DNA of 64,000 nucleotides from Sphingobacterium sp. CZ-UAM (GCF_002000245.1 NZ_MTCM01000001.1:62001-126000); one strand, 5' to 3'; shown: positions 54,082 to 63,821, numbered from the stretch's first letter. Notes: a model not told the origin generated them from the letters alone. Numbers and translations are program-made.

Positions 54082-55674
54082 CTAATTTTTTAAGCTAATA
54101 GCCCTGTCGATACCAATATCGTTTTGAAACATTTCGTCATGGGAAATGACAAGGAGTGTGCCTTTATAATGCTGAATCGCCCGGGTAAGGATACGAATGT
54201 TCTGAATATCCAGGTTATTTGTAGGTTCATCCAGAACGATGAGATCCGGAGCTTGTTGTCTAATCGTCAGGCAACAGAGGATCAGACGCATTTTTTCACC
54301 ACCACTTAAAAGCCTGCAGGGCTTGTCCCAATCATCCTTTCCAAATAAAAAACGATTGAGTCTTATTTTGATATCATGTTCAGCTAAGGATTCACTGTTA
54401 TAGGATTGCGCCTGTTCATATACACTCAAGTGGAGGTCAATAAGTGAGTACTCCTGATCGAGATAGATTGCGTTAAATCGCTGTCGTTCAATCTGGCCCT
54501 GACTGGGACTAAGATGTCCTAACAGGATTTTGATCAATGTGGTTTTACCGGAACCATTTTTCCCCTGTAAAATAATGCGTTCTCCGCTGAATAGCTGCAG
54601 GTCAATATTTTCCGGCCAAATTTCTGTGGTATTGTAGCTGAAATTGATTTTAGTCGCTTTTATCATGCTTTTTCCGCGTGGGAAAGTACTGTCTCCTAAA
54701 TCAATTTTCATTTCATCTAAGCTCGCTTTTGTGCTCCGGAGGTCCTGTAGATTGGATCTCATGTCTCCGATTTTGTCCTGGTGAACGCTTTTGATTTTGG
54801 CCGTGCTTTTTTCCGCATTATTGCGAAGCGTATTCATCATAATACGGGCCACGCCTGCTTTTTCCTGTTTTTTCTGACCGCGATTGTTCAATCTATTTTG
54901 GCGTTCAATCGTTTCTCTTTCTTTCTCTTTAGCTATTTTGATCGCCTTTTCCTGATAGTGTATGTCCTGTTCCAAGGCATTGCGCTCTATTTCCTTTTGT
55001 GATTCGTAAAAAGCATAGTTTCCTCCATATCGTTTTATGCCCCTCGGTGTCATTTCTAAAGTGTCCTCGAGCAGATTGAGCAGCGTGCGGTCGTGGCTAA
55101 CAATCACAACAGTCTGTTTTGAAGCCTGCAGCCATTGATAAAGTAATTTTTTACTGTCCATATCCAGATGATTGCTCGGTTCATCCAATAGGATAAGTTC
55201 GCATCCGTGAATTTGGATTCCTGCCAATAATACTTTTGCCTTTTGGCCCCCACTGAGATCAGACATTTTCCCTGTCAAATGAATTTCGGGCAGATTCCAA
55301 TACCTAAAAGCTTCCTGGCATCGTTCTTCCAACGTCCAGTCGTCTTGAAGGATATTAAAATTTCCTTCTGTAGCATCGCCCTCTAAAATGGCATAAAAAG
55401 CGTCCAGTTTTTTGTCAATGCCTAAAGCCTCTGCAATGGTTAGATCATCGTACTGTCCTGTAATCTGTGGAACATAAAAAGGGCGGGTATCACGATGTAT
55501 ACTCCCTGTTGCGGGTGCTAGCTCACCAGCAATAAGACGCAATAATGTTGATTTACCAACACCGTTGTTGCCAATTAATGCGATTTTCTCTTGTGAGTTG
55601 ATTGTTAGACTTATGTTTTCAAACAATAAATCTTTATTCGGATGTATATAGGATATCTGTTGTAATGAAATCAT
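54082..55674 (-). CDS. ABC-F family ATPase
   Basis: This 530-residue protein has two ABC domains and no membrane part. Domain 1: Walker A GNNGVGKS (35-42), signature 'LSGGQKAKVLLA', Walker B 'LILLDEPSNHLD'. Domain 2: GKNGSGKT, 'LSGGEKMRLILCC', 'LIVLDEPTNNLD'. Between them is a long charged linker (~230-310, rich in Lys/Arg/Glu), the P-site tRNA interaction region of ABC-F proteins. These act on the ribosome, either as translation factors or as antibiotic-protection proteins (Lsa/Vga/Msr). Which subgroup applies cannot be told by eye, so resistance should not be assumed. Monocistronic. Confidence 0.92.
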   Translation of the reverse strand: MISLQQISYIHPNKDLLFENISLTINSQEKIALIGNNGVGKSTLLRLIAGELAPATGSIHRDTRPFYVPQITGQYDDLTIAEALGIDKKLDAFYAILEGDATEGNFNILQDDWTLEERCQEAFRYWNLPEIHLTGKMSDLSGGQKAKVLLAGIQIHGCELILLDEPSNHLDMDSKKLLYQWLQASKQTVVIVSHDRTLLNLLEDTLEMTPRGIKRYGGNYAFYESQKEIERNALEQDIHYQEKAIKIAKEKERETIERQNRLNNRGQKKQEKAGVARIMMNTLRNNAEKSTAKIKSVHQDKIGDMRSNLQDLRSTKASLDEMKIDLGDSTFPRGKSMIKATKINFSYNTTEIWPENIDLQLFSGERIILQGKNGSGKTTLIKILLGHLSPSQGQIERQRFNAIYLDQEYSLIDLHLSVYEQAQSYNSESLAEHDIKIRLNRFLFGKDDWDKPCRLLSGGEKMRLILCCLTIRQQAPDLIVLDEPTNNLDIQNIRILTRAIQHYKGTLLVISHDEMFQNDIGIDRAISLKN

Positions 55675-55941
55675 GCCAAAATTCTTTATAATGTTAAAAA
55701 CAAACCATCGCGATAATTATTTATCGGCGGTATTTATTACGTTCTAAAGAATCTTGATCTTACATACAGTTTTGTGGATGAGCTACAAATATAGCAGTTT
55801 ATTTCTAATCTCAAAAAAGCTATTTTTTAGGTATAGTCAAACCCTTCATGTTTTCAATATAAAATAGATAAACGGTCAAGTAACTTTTTAACGCTAAATT
55901 TTTGCGGTTTGCATTGAACAAATCGTAATTTTGGAAAAAAC

Positions 55942-57279
55942 ATGGTAAATAAAATACTTCTTATAGATGACGAAGAGAAGCTTCGTAAACTGCTTGCTAA
56001 GATCATCAGCTTGGAGGGCTTTGAGGTCATAGAAGCTGATGACATCCGGTCTGGTTTGAAAAAGCTTGATATGTTTGATATTGATGTGGTACTATGCGAT
56101 GTCAAGTTACCCGATGGTAATGGGGTAGAGACAGCGAAGTTGATTAAAGAGCGTCATCCAGTTGTTGAGATCATCTTATTGACTGCTTATGGTAACATTC
56201 CGGACGGAGTTCAGGCGATCAAAAACGGTGCTTTTGAATATATCACCAAAGGTGATGATAACAATAAGATTATACCTTTGCTCTATAAAGCCTGTGAGAA
56301 GGTGGCGCTGGCGCGCCGGGTACAACAGTTGGAGAAACAATTAGGCAATAGGCTTTCATTTGACAAAATTATAGGTAGTTCTGTTTCGATTAAATCGGCC
56401 ATTGCACTTGCGCAAAAGGTATCTGTAACAAGCACGACCGTTCTATTAACAGGGGAGACGGGGACGGGTAAGGAAGTATTTGCACAAGCAATCCACCAGG
56501 CTAGTCCTCGAAAGGAGCGCAGTTTCGTCGCTATTAATTGTGCGGCTTTCACAAAAGATCTGCTGGAAAATGAACTATTCGGACATAAGGCCGGAGCATT
56601 TACAGGAGCAACAAAAGATCAACGTGGTCTGTTTGAAGAGGCTCATCTGGGCACTATTTTTTTGGATGAGATCGGGGAGATGGCGATCGAACTCCAGTCT
56701 AAAATCTTGCGTGTACTGGAGACCGGCGAATTTTTAAAAGTTGGTGATTCCAAGCCGACGAAAGTAGATGTCCGTATTATCGCTGCAACCAATAGAGATC
56801 TTGAAGCTGAAATAGATTCCGAACATTTTAGAAGTGATTTATTCTATAGATTATCGGTCTTTACAATTCAATTGCCACCCTTGCGTCAACGTGTTCAGGA
56901 TATTCGATTGTTGGCTCAGTATTATGCTGATTTTTTTGCGGTAAAGTCGAATCTCAAACCATTAAAAATGACAGCTGAGTTTGTCGCTGCTCTCGAACGA
57001 AATCCATGGCGCGGCAATATCCGTGAATTAAAAAATGTAATCGAACGCAGTGTCATCTTAAGCGACGACGGTCAGCTAGATTTAGGAAGCCTCCCTTTTG
57101 GAATGAACGGTTTAAAGACGGAGCAAACCTTGGCCTCCAGTTTTTCCATGGCGCACATGGAACGTCAACATATTCAGCGTGTACTGCAGCATACCAATGG
57201 GAATAAAGCTGAAGCAGCACGATTGCTGGAGATTGGTATAGCGACATTATACCGTAAACTCGAGGAATATAAAATATAG
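55942..57279 (+). CDS. NtrC-family sigma-54-dependent response regulator (canonical GAFTGA)
   Basis: This 445-residue protein has a receiver domain (Asp9/Asp10, phospho-acceptor Asp53), an AAA+ domain with Walker A GETGTGKE (171-178), a canonical GAFTGA loop (218-223) and 'GTIFLDEIGEM', and a C-terminal Fis-type HTH ('NKAEAARLLEIGIATLYRKLEEY', ~420-442). With an intact sigma-54 loop it is a conventional RpoN-dependent activator. No histidine kinase lies next to it. It differs from the GSFTSA regulator at 42796, so the two probably serve different regulons. Confidence 0.94.
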   Translation: MVNKILLIDDEEKLRKLLAKIISLEGFEVIEADDIRSGLKKLDMFDIDVVLCDVKLPDGNGVETAKLIKERHPVVEIILLTAYGNIPDGVQAIKNGAFEYITKGDDNNKIIPLLYKACEKVALARRVQQLEKQLGNRLSFDKIIGSSVSIKSAIALAQKVSVTSTTVLLTGETGTGKEVFAQAIHQASPRKERSFVAINCAAFTKDLLENELFGHKAGAFTGATKDQRGLFEEAHLGTIFLDEIGEMAIELQSKILRVLETGEFLKVGDSKPTKVDVRIIAATNRDLEAEIDSEHFRSDLFYRLSVFTIQLPPLRQRVQDIRLLAQYYADFFAVKSNLKPLKMTAEFVAALERNPWRGNIRELKNVIERSVILSDDGQLDLGSLPFGMNGLKTEQTLASSFSMAHMERQHIQRVLQHTNGNKAEAARLLEIGIATLYRKLEEYKI

Positions 57280-57376
57280 TAAAACTTAAAATAAGGTTAA
57301 ATCAAAATATCCCTGGGATTCTTTTTGCAATAGATCCTACGGCATGTTCGCCAGGGGCCGCAGGATCGGCAAACCG

Positions 57377-57844
57377 CTAAAGTTTTATTTCATTATCATC
57401 AATAAGTTTAGCATCCCGTGTATTTTTCTGAACAGCTATCGCAGAGAATAGGCTTAAAGAAAAGGACATCGCATAGAATCCTTTTTCGCTAAGTAGCAGA
57501 TCAGCGTTCCACAAGCCGATAACCAATAAAACTATCGCGGCAATTGTTGCAAACCAGCTTAGTCCATAGTAAAGTTCGGTTACAGCAAGTCCTTCAGCTT
57601 TATCTCGGACGCTTTTCTGAACAGAGATAACGGCGAATAAGGCAAACAATAGAATGGTAAAGTAATAGCCCTTTTCATTCAGAGCCATTGTTGCGTTCCA
57701 TAAACCGATACAGTAACCTATAGTACCTACCAGTAAAGCAGTCCACGATGCGCCAATAAAAGCTCCTGTTGGTTTAAAAGGATTTCTTGTGTTTGAATCC
57801 TTTTTTGAAATTTTTTCTTCAATCATGTTTTTTAGCGGTTCCAT
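57377..57844 (-). CDS. YiaA/YiaB-type two-helix repeat inner-membrane protein
   Basis: This 155-residue protein has two homologous ~60-residue units, each with two transmembrane helices: 'FIGASWTALLVGTIGYCIGLWNATMALNEKGYYF' (family order) and 'YGLSWFATIAAIVLLVIGLWNADLLLSEKGFY'. The repeated GLWNA-x3-L-x-EKG(Y/F)Y motif and the 'VQK..RD' that follows each unit are the YiaAB signature. Function is unknown; E. coli homologues are inner-membrane proteins. It has its own promoter region (57845-57984), and no operon partner. Confidence 0.9.
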   Translation of the reverse strand: MEPLKNMIEEKISKKDSNTRNPFKPTGAFIGASWTALLVGTIGYCIGLWNATMALNEKGYYFTILLFALFAVISVQKSVRDKAEGLAVTELYYGLSWFATIAAIVLLVIGLWNADLLLSEKGFYAMSFSLSLFSAIAVQKNTRDAKLIDDNEIKL

Positions 57845-57984
57845 AATTTTAATTTTTTATAGTTGTTGTTGTTATTTGTTGATTCAAATATCAATAGCAT
57901 TCCTTAGTATATAAAATCAATATATAGAAAATACTGATGATATATTTTATTTATTAAATTTGATATCCCTTTAAATTTTATACT

Positions 57985-59493
57985 ATGGATTCGATTGTAG
58001 AGCTTATTGGTCTTTTGGATAATAATGATATTAAAGATTTTGGCCGATTTTTAAAGAAGAAAAATAAACGCAATGATGTCAAGAATATCAAATTATTAGA
58101 AATATTAAAAACTGATGATATAAATGGATTAAAAAAACTCTATGCGTCTTCAAAAAATAAAGATGCTTACCACGCTTTAAGAAAAAGATTACATGATAGT
58201 CTATTATTGTTTATTTCCAATAAGACATTTGAACGGGATAATAGTGAGGCTCATGAGGCACTGCGTTTACTTATAGTTGGGCGTTTTCTGCTAGAGAATG
58301 ATTTGATGAAACTAGGCTTTAAATGCCTTCAGCGGGCGGAGCAAAAGGCTTTACTTTTGGAGCAGTTTAGCTTACTCAATGAAATTCTACAGGTTAGACT
58401 GCAATATGCCTATCTGGAGTCGAGCCCTGATCTGGCGCCGCTAATTGATCGTTTAATATCTAACCAACATAAAATACAGCAAGAGGCAAGATTTCAGATA
58501 GCCTATGCGTTGCTAAGAGTGGAGCTACAGGATATCCATCTCAAGGGCAAGATCGTTGATCTAAATAAGCTAGTGATGGATACAATCGGCAGGTATGACA
58601 TTTCCTTACGGGAACTGTTGTCTTTTAAATCGCTTTATCAACTCTTGTATATCGCCAATGAATACGCGATGATTCATCAGAATTATGCACTGGTGGGGTC
58701 ATTTTTGGTAACAAGCCACGAGTTTATAACAAAGCAAAAAGCGAATGCGCCCCATCACTTGTATTATTACTTACATATCCTCTATTACCTTGCTAATTTC
58801 AATTTACGGAACGGGTTATTTCAGGAAAGCTTAGCATATTTGGAACAGTTGATGGCTGACTGTGCTCCAGGGACTGTTCTTCGGACTCAGTTTCATTTAC
58901 GTTATTATCTGCTAAAGGCTTTAAATTACCATTATATGGGTGAGGGTGCCAAAGCGCTTGATCTTTTACGTGTAGGAACACAACAATCGACATTGAAATC
59001 CAACGATACGGATATTGCGGACCTGCAATTATGTCTGGTTATGTTTTTGGCGCAATCTCAAGATAAACTAGCGTTGGCAGAATTAAGAAAAATGATCCGG
59101 ACAGATGCTTGGTATGAGCGAAAAATGGGTATGTTATGGACAATCCGTAAGAGCTTGCTGGAGATTTTGATCCACATTCAATTTGGAGATATTGATTTGG
59201 CGTTTTCGCGTGTGAAGAGCTTTAAGCGCCGGTACAAAAAATACCTGGAAACGGTACGGGAAGGCCGGGTTGTAAATTTTTTAAGATTGGTTGAAAAGTA
59301 TCTGCAAGATCCTGCTGTAATAAAAAATAAGACTTTTATTACCGCCATAGATACGATGGCTATAGATTTGGAAAATCAAGATCTATTTGTGCTGGCATTT
59401 ATTGCATGGTTAAAATCCCTGATCACATCGGAAAGCCCTTACCAGGCCATGTTGCATTTAGTCGATCGATCGGTAAATAAAAAAGATCAATAA
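57985..59493 (+). CDS. Hypothetical large helical protein
   Basis: This 502-residue protein is almost entirely predicted helix with no signal peptide. The N-terminus ('SIVELIGLLDNNDIKDFGRFLKKKNKRND', shown in part) is followed by repeated Leu-rich helical pairs ('LLENDLMKLGFKCLQRAEQKALLLEQFSLL', 'LYYYLHILYYLANFNLRNGLF') that suggest a TPR-like solenoid without a clear consensus. I do not recognise the family. It is lone on the plus strand between convergent genes, and its last 7 bases overlap the end of the YkuD_2 gene tail to tail. Confidence 0.75.
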   Translation: MDSIVELIGLLDNNDIKDFGRFLKKKNKRNDVKNIKLLEILKTDDINGLKKLYASSKNKDAYHALRKRLHDSLLLFISNKTFERDNSEAHEALRLLIVGRFLLENDLMKLGFKCLQRAEQKALLLEQFSLLNEILQVRLQYAYLESSPDLAPLIDRLISNQHKIQQEARFQIAYALLRVELQDIHLKGKIVDLNKLVMDTIGRYDISLRELLSFKSLYQLLYIANEYAMIHQNYALVGSFLVTSHEFITKQKANAPHHLYYYLHILYYLANFNLRNGLFQESLAYLEQLMADCAPGTVLRTQFHLRYYLLKALNYHYMGEGAKALDLLRVGTQQSTLKSNDTDIADLQLCLVMFLAQSQDKLALAELRKMIRTDAWYERKMGMLWTIRKSLLEILIHIQFGDIDLAFSRVKSFKRRYKKYLETVREGRVVNFLRLVEKYLQDPAVIKNKTFITAIDTMAIDLENQDLFVLAFIAWLKSLITSESPYQAMLHLVDRSVNKKDQ

Positions 59494-60107
59494 TAGATAC
59501 TCAGGATAATTTGTTTTTGAGAGGTATCGATAATACGTTGCAATCTTTCATAGAATTTGACGTTCACCATTGGGCAGCCCTGGCTTAAACATATTGGAGC
59601 AACCTGTTCATCATAAGGCATGTTGTCATATTTATGTAGAACGATATTTCTGTCATAGGCATTGCTATTGGAATCTTCAAGACCAAATAACCTGTAAGCC
59701 TTTCCGAAGCGACCATTATAGGATACCCCGATTGCATACAGGCCCAATGAGGTCGCATAGGAGCTGTCTTTATTGCTGAATTTTAGTTGCCCAGTTTGCC
59801 CAGTTTCCGAACCGGAACCATGCGCTACTAAACCCTGATCCAGCAGCTGATTATTTCGAAGATCGACAACGAAAAAGCGATTTCTACCAGAAGGTCTTTT
59901 CATATCAAGTAGAAATGCAAGCTCCTTATTGTAGTTTTTATTGTTTTTCACGAGATTTTTGACCCGATCGAAAGCATTGTTGTACCGTGCTGAATCGGAT
60001 GCCGCCGTGTTTTCCGTACGATGTGTCTTAGAGATATTATTTTGAGAAACTTTAAAAGCAATCAGACAGATCCCGATTAGGATAATAAATGCGATGAACT
60101 TATTCAT
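59487..60107 (-). CDS. Murein L,D-transpeptidase catalytic domain protein (YkuD_2)
   Basis: This 206-residue protein has one N-terminal membrane helix ('FIAFIILIGICLIAFKV', ~4-20) and a YkuD_2 domain (~75-206): 'RFFVVDLRNNQLLDQGLVAHGSG', 'NIVLHKYDNMPY' (His158) and 'CLSQGCPMVN' (catalytic Cys178). These enzymes form 3-3 peptidoglycan crosslinks or link lipoproteins to the wall. It lies alone on the minus strand and overlaps the helical-protein gene by 7 bp at the 3' end, with no terminator between, so antisense overlap of transcripts is possible. Confidence 0.9.
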   Translation of the reverse strand: MNKFIAFIILIGICLIAFKVSQNNISKTHRTENTAASDSARYNNAFDRVKNLVKNNKNYNKELAFLLDMKRPSGRNRFFVVDLRNNQLLDQGLVAHGSGSETGQTGQLKFSNKDSSYATSLGLYAIGVSYNGRFGKAYRLFGLEDSNSNAYDRNIVLHKYDNMPYDEQVAPICLSQGCPMVNVKFYERLQRIIDTSQKQIILSIYY

Positions 60108-60154
60108 TGTAAAACAAAAGGTGATGAATATTTATTTTTGGTTGCCTATTGCTG

Positions 60155-61258
60155 TTATTCTATTGTTTTATTAAATCGCTCAAAAGAGTTCCAATATTTG
60201 TCTTTATAGATAGCGTAGTCTATATCGAGTTTATTTTGATATTCCCCTATTAATTGATCTATGGTTTGGGACGATTTTCTAAATTCCGTACAGGCCAGGT
60301 AAACTTCCCGAATGTTATCAGCCGTCTCCCGGCCGATATTGAGGTGACCTATATCCTGTGGAAGACTGCTCATTAAGTCATCTTCGAATTTATCCATTAA
60401 ATCGTATGTAAGCTGGTCGGGCATGCCGTTTGTTGCCGTACCGTTGTAATTGATCCGCAGTGTTACGATCCAGGGGTGTGATGCTTTTCCGTTCCAATCC
60501 AGCAGGGAAGTATTTATTATGGCTAAGATCGGTAAATCATTTTGTAGCATACCTTCGAAAGCGGTGTAGGAATCATTTTCAGCTTCATGTCTGACATCCG
60601 TGTATTTTTCGACAAATTCTTTTTCACGCCAGATTAGATAGTCTTTTAATTTAATCAGCGGAATGAGTTCACCTGCAGCCTGATTACTGGAAGTGACATT
60701 TAAATTGTCAATAGTGATGATCGAGTTTAGTTCGCCAATATAATTATCCAGGAATATTTCAACCCCATGGGCAATGTTTGCTTTATCTTCTTCGGTATAC
60801 TTGGGGTGTACAATAACAATATCCACCTCATCTGGACGGTATTGGTGTTCAATGGGGTAAAAAGACATATCGTTGATGTCAAAGGAAAAACCGTACATTG
60901 TTATTTTAAATTTTTCCATGTCCTTGACTGCGGGCTTTAAAGCTGTAAATTTCCAGTTGGGAAGGGCAGGAGCTGCATTGATTAAAGTCTCTACGAACGC
61001 AATATTTTTTACAACACCATCAGGGGTAATGATAAGCTCTGCAGTATCGTCATTGCACATTCCAGTTAAAAAATAAAGATCCTTTCGGAGCGCATCGATT
61101 TTTGGGGAAAGCTTGCTGAAAAAATTCTGATCAATATGATCTCCATTTTTTACAATTTGAAAAAAGGTTTGCTCGTTTTTTTCAAACCAGTTCCAAAAAT
61201 CCTGTATGCTATCTTTTCTATTTTCCTTCTTTCGAAAAATATTGTTCAAAAATCCCAT
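60155..61258 (-). CDS. DUF695-containing protein
   Basis: This 367-residue soluble protein has a basic N-terminus ('MGFLNNIFRKKENRKDS') without a signal peptide. Residues ~205-325 look like a DUF695 domain ('PILAIINTSLLDWNGKASHPWIVTLRINYNG', 'MPDQLTYDLMDKFEDDLMSSL', family order). The first part (~20-200) has 'FWNWFEKNEQTFFQIV', a motif often seen ahead of DUF695. Function is unknown; related families occur in bacterial proteins thought to act in regulation or ribonuclease control. Monocistronic. Confidence 0.7.
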   Translation of the reverse strand: MGFLNNIFRKKENRKDSIQDFWNWFEKNEQTFFQIVKNGDHIDQNFFSKLSPKIDALRKDLYFLTGMCNDDTAELIITPDGVVKNIAFVETLINAAPALPNWKFTALKPAVKDMEKFKITMYGFSFDINDMSFYPIEHQYRPDEVDIVIVHPKYTEEDKANIAHGVEIFLDNYIGELNSIITIDNLNVTSSNQAAGELIPLIKLKDYLIWREKEFVEKYTDVRHEAENDSYTAFEGMLQNDLPILAIINTSLLDWNGKASHPWIVTLRINYNGTATNGMPDQLTYDLMDKFEDDLMSSLPQDIGHLNIGRETADNIREVYLACTEFRKSSQTIDQLIGEYQNKLDIDYAIYKDKYWNSFERFNKTIE

Positions 61259-61566
61259 AATTTGTATGTGTTCGATTGGTACCCTATATCAGGCCTGTTA
61301 CAGCTTTGCTTCTAAAATTAATGATATAATTATGATCCAACAAGTAATTCACTGTCTAAAAATCATGTGACAAACAATTGGTCCAGGAGTTTGTTAAGGA
61401 TAGTATTGGACATCATAAATTCATACGGAACATATGGGATACCCATAGCAAAGTAGGGGCACATTTGGTCGGAATCGTTGGGGTATGCTTGACTTAAATA
61501 CAAATGGGTTGTAATGAGTTCATTTAAAGTAAGAAGAATAGAAACTTAATAAATAATTATTTACAT
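61259..61566. other. Intergenic region upstream of the BON lipoprotein
   Basis: 308 bp between divergent genes with no ORF. A short ATGGG-ATA-CCCAT hairpin (near 61432) is the only structure noticed. It must contain the BON gene promoter. Confidence 0.5.
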
Positions 61567-62070
61567 ATGAAATTTAGCAAATTAACATTCTGCCTTTTGG
61601 CAACATCAGCAGTACTTTCTTTTTCTGCATGTAAATCGGGATTATCTGATGATAAATTAGAGGAAAAGATAGAAAATGCACTTACGGGACGTAAAACTGT
61701 TGATGTTGAAGTCGAGAAAGGAAAAGTAATCCTAAGTGGTACTGTAACCTCGGAGGAAGAAAAGCAGCAGATAGAATCTATTGCAAAGACCGCCGGAGAC
61801 AAAGATGTCAAATCCATTCAAAATGATCTTGTTGTGAGCGCACCTGTTGCAACACCGGCGCCTATTACGGTGTCGAATAATGACGCTGTACTTGGTGCGG
61901 CTGTAAATACGTTTATGAAAGATTTTCCGTCCGTTCAAGCGAGTGTTAAAGATGGAGTTATTTCGGTAACAGGAACCTTGGAACAGGCGAAGATTGTTAC
62001 TTTGAAGCAAGGTTTGGATAATCTGAATCCAAAGAAAGTAGATTTAAGTGGTATTGTAGTTAAAAAATAA
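61567..62070 (+). CDS. BON-domain lipoprotein
   Basis: This 167-residue lipoprotein has its lipobox at Cys22 ('LSFSACKSG'). Two BON modules are visible: 'ENALTGRKTVDVEVEKGKVILSGTVTSEEEKQQIESIAK' (~35-75) and 'AVNTFMKDFPSVQASVKDGVISVTGTLEQAKIVTLKQGL' (~105-145), each with the conserved Gly in V(I/T)xxGT(V/L). The linker is Pro/Ala-rich. BON proteins bind lipids or sugars at membranes. The next gene, 15 bp later, adds an SH3-like partner, so the two probably form one unit. Confidence 0.88.
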   Translation: MKFSKLTFCLLATSAVLSFSACKSGLSDDKLEEKIENALTGRKTVDVEVEKGKVILSGTVTSEEEKQQIESIAKTAGDKDVKSIQNDLVVSAPVATPAPITVSNNDAVLGAAVNTFMKDFPSVQASVKDGVISVTGTLEQAKIVTLKQGLDNLNPKKVDLSGIVVKK

Positions 62071-62085
62071 AAAAAAGCATAAATT

Positions 62086-62505
62086 ATGTCATTACAAGAA
62101 AAATATAAAGTTCTTTTGGATACTGCGCAATCTTCAGGGGTCAATGATCTGAATTACGCTGAAATGGATGGCGTACTTCAAATTAGAGGTACCGCACCTA
62201 GTGCAGATGTGAAAAATAAACTCTGGGAAATTTACGGAAATATCGATCCTAACTTCCAGACCGGTGATGTAGTCTTAAACGTAGACGTGGCCACTGAGGT
62301 TCCGGGTAGTCAGGTTAGGGTGATTACAGAGAATAGCAATTTAAATATCAGAAAGGGCCCAGGGACAGATCAGCCTATCGTGGGAAAAGCTGCAAAAGGT
62401 GAAATTATCACACTGATTAGCAAAGCAAATGACCAATGGTGGTTGGTGCGGACCACAGACAATGAAGAGGGCTATTGCTACGCTCAATATTTGGAGTCAG
62501 TCTAA
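62086..62505 (+). CDS. BON-like + SH3b domain protein without signal peptide
   Basis: This 139-residue protein has no visible export signal. Residues ~1-65 ('LLDTAQSSGVNDLNYAEMDGVLQIRGTAPS', 'NIDPNFQTGDVVLNVDV') resemble a BON module, and ~75-139 is a bacterial SH3 domain ('VITENSNLNIRKGPGTDQPIVGKAAKGEIITLI', 'WWLVRTTDNEEGYCYAQYL'). SH3b domains usually bind peptidoglycan outside the cytoplasm, so the missing signal is odd. It resembles E. coli YgaU/Kbp, a signal-less BON-LysM protein. It is 15 bp after the BON lipoprotein gene and ends before a terminator. Confidence 0.85.
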   Translation: MSLQEKYKVLLDTAQSSGVNDLNYAEMDGVLQIRGTAPSADVKNKLWEIYGNIDPNFQTGDVVLNVDVATEVPGSQVRVITENSNLNIRKGPGTDQPIVGKAAKGEIITLISKANDQWWLVRTTDNEEGYCYAQYLESV

Positions 62506-62528
62506 TACGATCGGCTCCTGAACCACAT

Positions 62529-62570
62529 AAAAGGGAGATCTACCTTAGGGTATTTCTCCCTTTTCTTTTT
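62529..62570 (+). terminator. Terminator of the BON/SH3b operon
   Basis: AAAAGGGAGA (62529-62538) pairs with TCTCCCTTTT (62555-62564) and is followed by CTTTTTC. Confidence 0.82.
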
Positions 62571-62682
62571 CTATAAGCTATTTTGTATGACATTATATTC
62601 ACTATTTGTATTACGTTTGGTTCGATCTTCTGGTTTTGGAGCAATAATTGTATTATATGTATTGCAACAAACTTATTACAAT

Positions 62683-63552
62683 ATGTTGAAATTGATTTTT
62701 TTCTTATTTCCAGCTATTGCTCTATCGGGGCAAATAGTGGTAGCACAGGAGTATGTTCGTTTGGACAAAGACCGGTATCAGTTACATTTATCAGAATCTC
62801 CAAAAGATACCATTAGGATCGTTGAAAAAGGAAAAGTTACAAAATTGAAGCAGGGAAAATATATTCTGCAACAGAACCAATTTATGGGTACCTCGAACGC
62901 TTTTATTGCCGTCAATAAAGAGGGGTTAGTGGATGGAAATTTTAAGATTGAAAAAAATGGAAAACGTGCTGTGGCTCAGGTGCGGCATGGTGTGATGGAG
63001 CAAATCGATGTGCTTATCGATGCAACGTTGGATCTGCAGTATATCATTACAGATACTTCGAGTGTACAGCGTGATTTTCGAAATGGCAAAATTAGCCAGG
63101 AGAAGATCGTGATTTATCAACCAAATTTAGGGAAGAAGAAAGTGTTAAAGACATTTTTTGATACCTACTATACCATTGAAAATGAATTTGACCATAGTAG
63201 GTCTGACTACAGCCGGGATAATAAATTACTTTATAAGGCAAAATTGGATTGTGTCGGTCAGGTCGTTGAATCCAAGTCGTTCAATAGAGATGGTCAGCTA
63301 CTTAGACACACGTATAAGAAGGATAAAATCAATTATACGGAATTATATCAGCATAACAATCTAGTCGAGCGGCTGTACAAAATCAACGACGTGAACTACA
63401 GGGAATATTTTAAGAACCAATTATTATTGAAGAAAATCGTTGAGAAAAAGCGAAATGGCCGGATCGAGCGATATGTATATAGTGCCGAAGGTAGGCTACT
63501 GGAGAAAAGCAAGGATACTGTATCTAAAAAAGGAGATGAGAATCACGTCTAG
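62683..63552 (+). CDS. Hypothetical exported protein with YwqK/MORN-like repeats
   Basis: Start chosen at ATG 62683 (289 residues), which gives a clean signal peptide 'MLKLIFFLFPAIALSG' cut near 'VVAQEY'; a longer frame from 62587 gives a poorer N-terminus. The mature protein has short beta repeats such as 'GLVDGNFKIEKNGKRAVAQVRHGVM' and 'DREFKNGKI'-like turns, then 'NRDGQLLRHTYKKDKINYTELYQHNNLVERLYKI', which resembles YwqK/MORN-type repeats. It has no catalytic motif I recognise. It is preceded by the BON/SH3b terminator and probably transcribed alone. Confidence 0.65.
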   Translation: MLKLIFFLFPAIALSGQIVVAQEYVRLDKDRYQLHLSESPKDTIRIVEKGKVTKLKQGKYILQQNQFMGTSNAFIAVNKEGLVDGNFKIEKNGKRAVAQVRHGVMEQIDVLIDATLDLQYIITDTSSVQRDFRNGKISQEKIVIYQPNLGKKKVLKTFFDTYYTIENEFDHSRSDYSRDNKLLYKAKLDCVGQVVESKSFNRDGQLLRHTYKKDKINYTELYQHNNLVERLYKINDVNYREYFKNQLLLKKIVEKKRNGRIERYVYSAEGRLLEKSKDTVSKKGDENHV

Positions 63553-63821
63553 TAGGATTTTTGATACAAATTTAATGGATATAGTTGGGTGTCCGATAAG
63601 AGTTGATTGAGGCCATCAGAGCAGCGTGAACAGGAGCGGATGGTTTGCTATATTATTTTGAGTTTTTTGGATTTTAGAAATATAGCCTTACCTTTGTTAA
63701 GGCAATGAAGAAAATGAACAATATATTACGTCTTCCATTTTTCTCAAATTATTATCTCCCGATAGTAGTTCGGGAACCTTATGCCTATTAAAATTTAGAA
63801 AATTTAATTATTTATATAGCT

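Noticed and set aside
54082..55674. ABC-F protein called as an antibiotic resistance gene
   Set aside because: The family includes housekeeping translation factors, and no subgroup-specific motif could be verified by eye.
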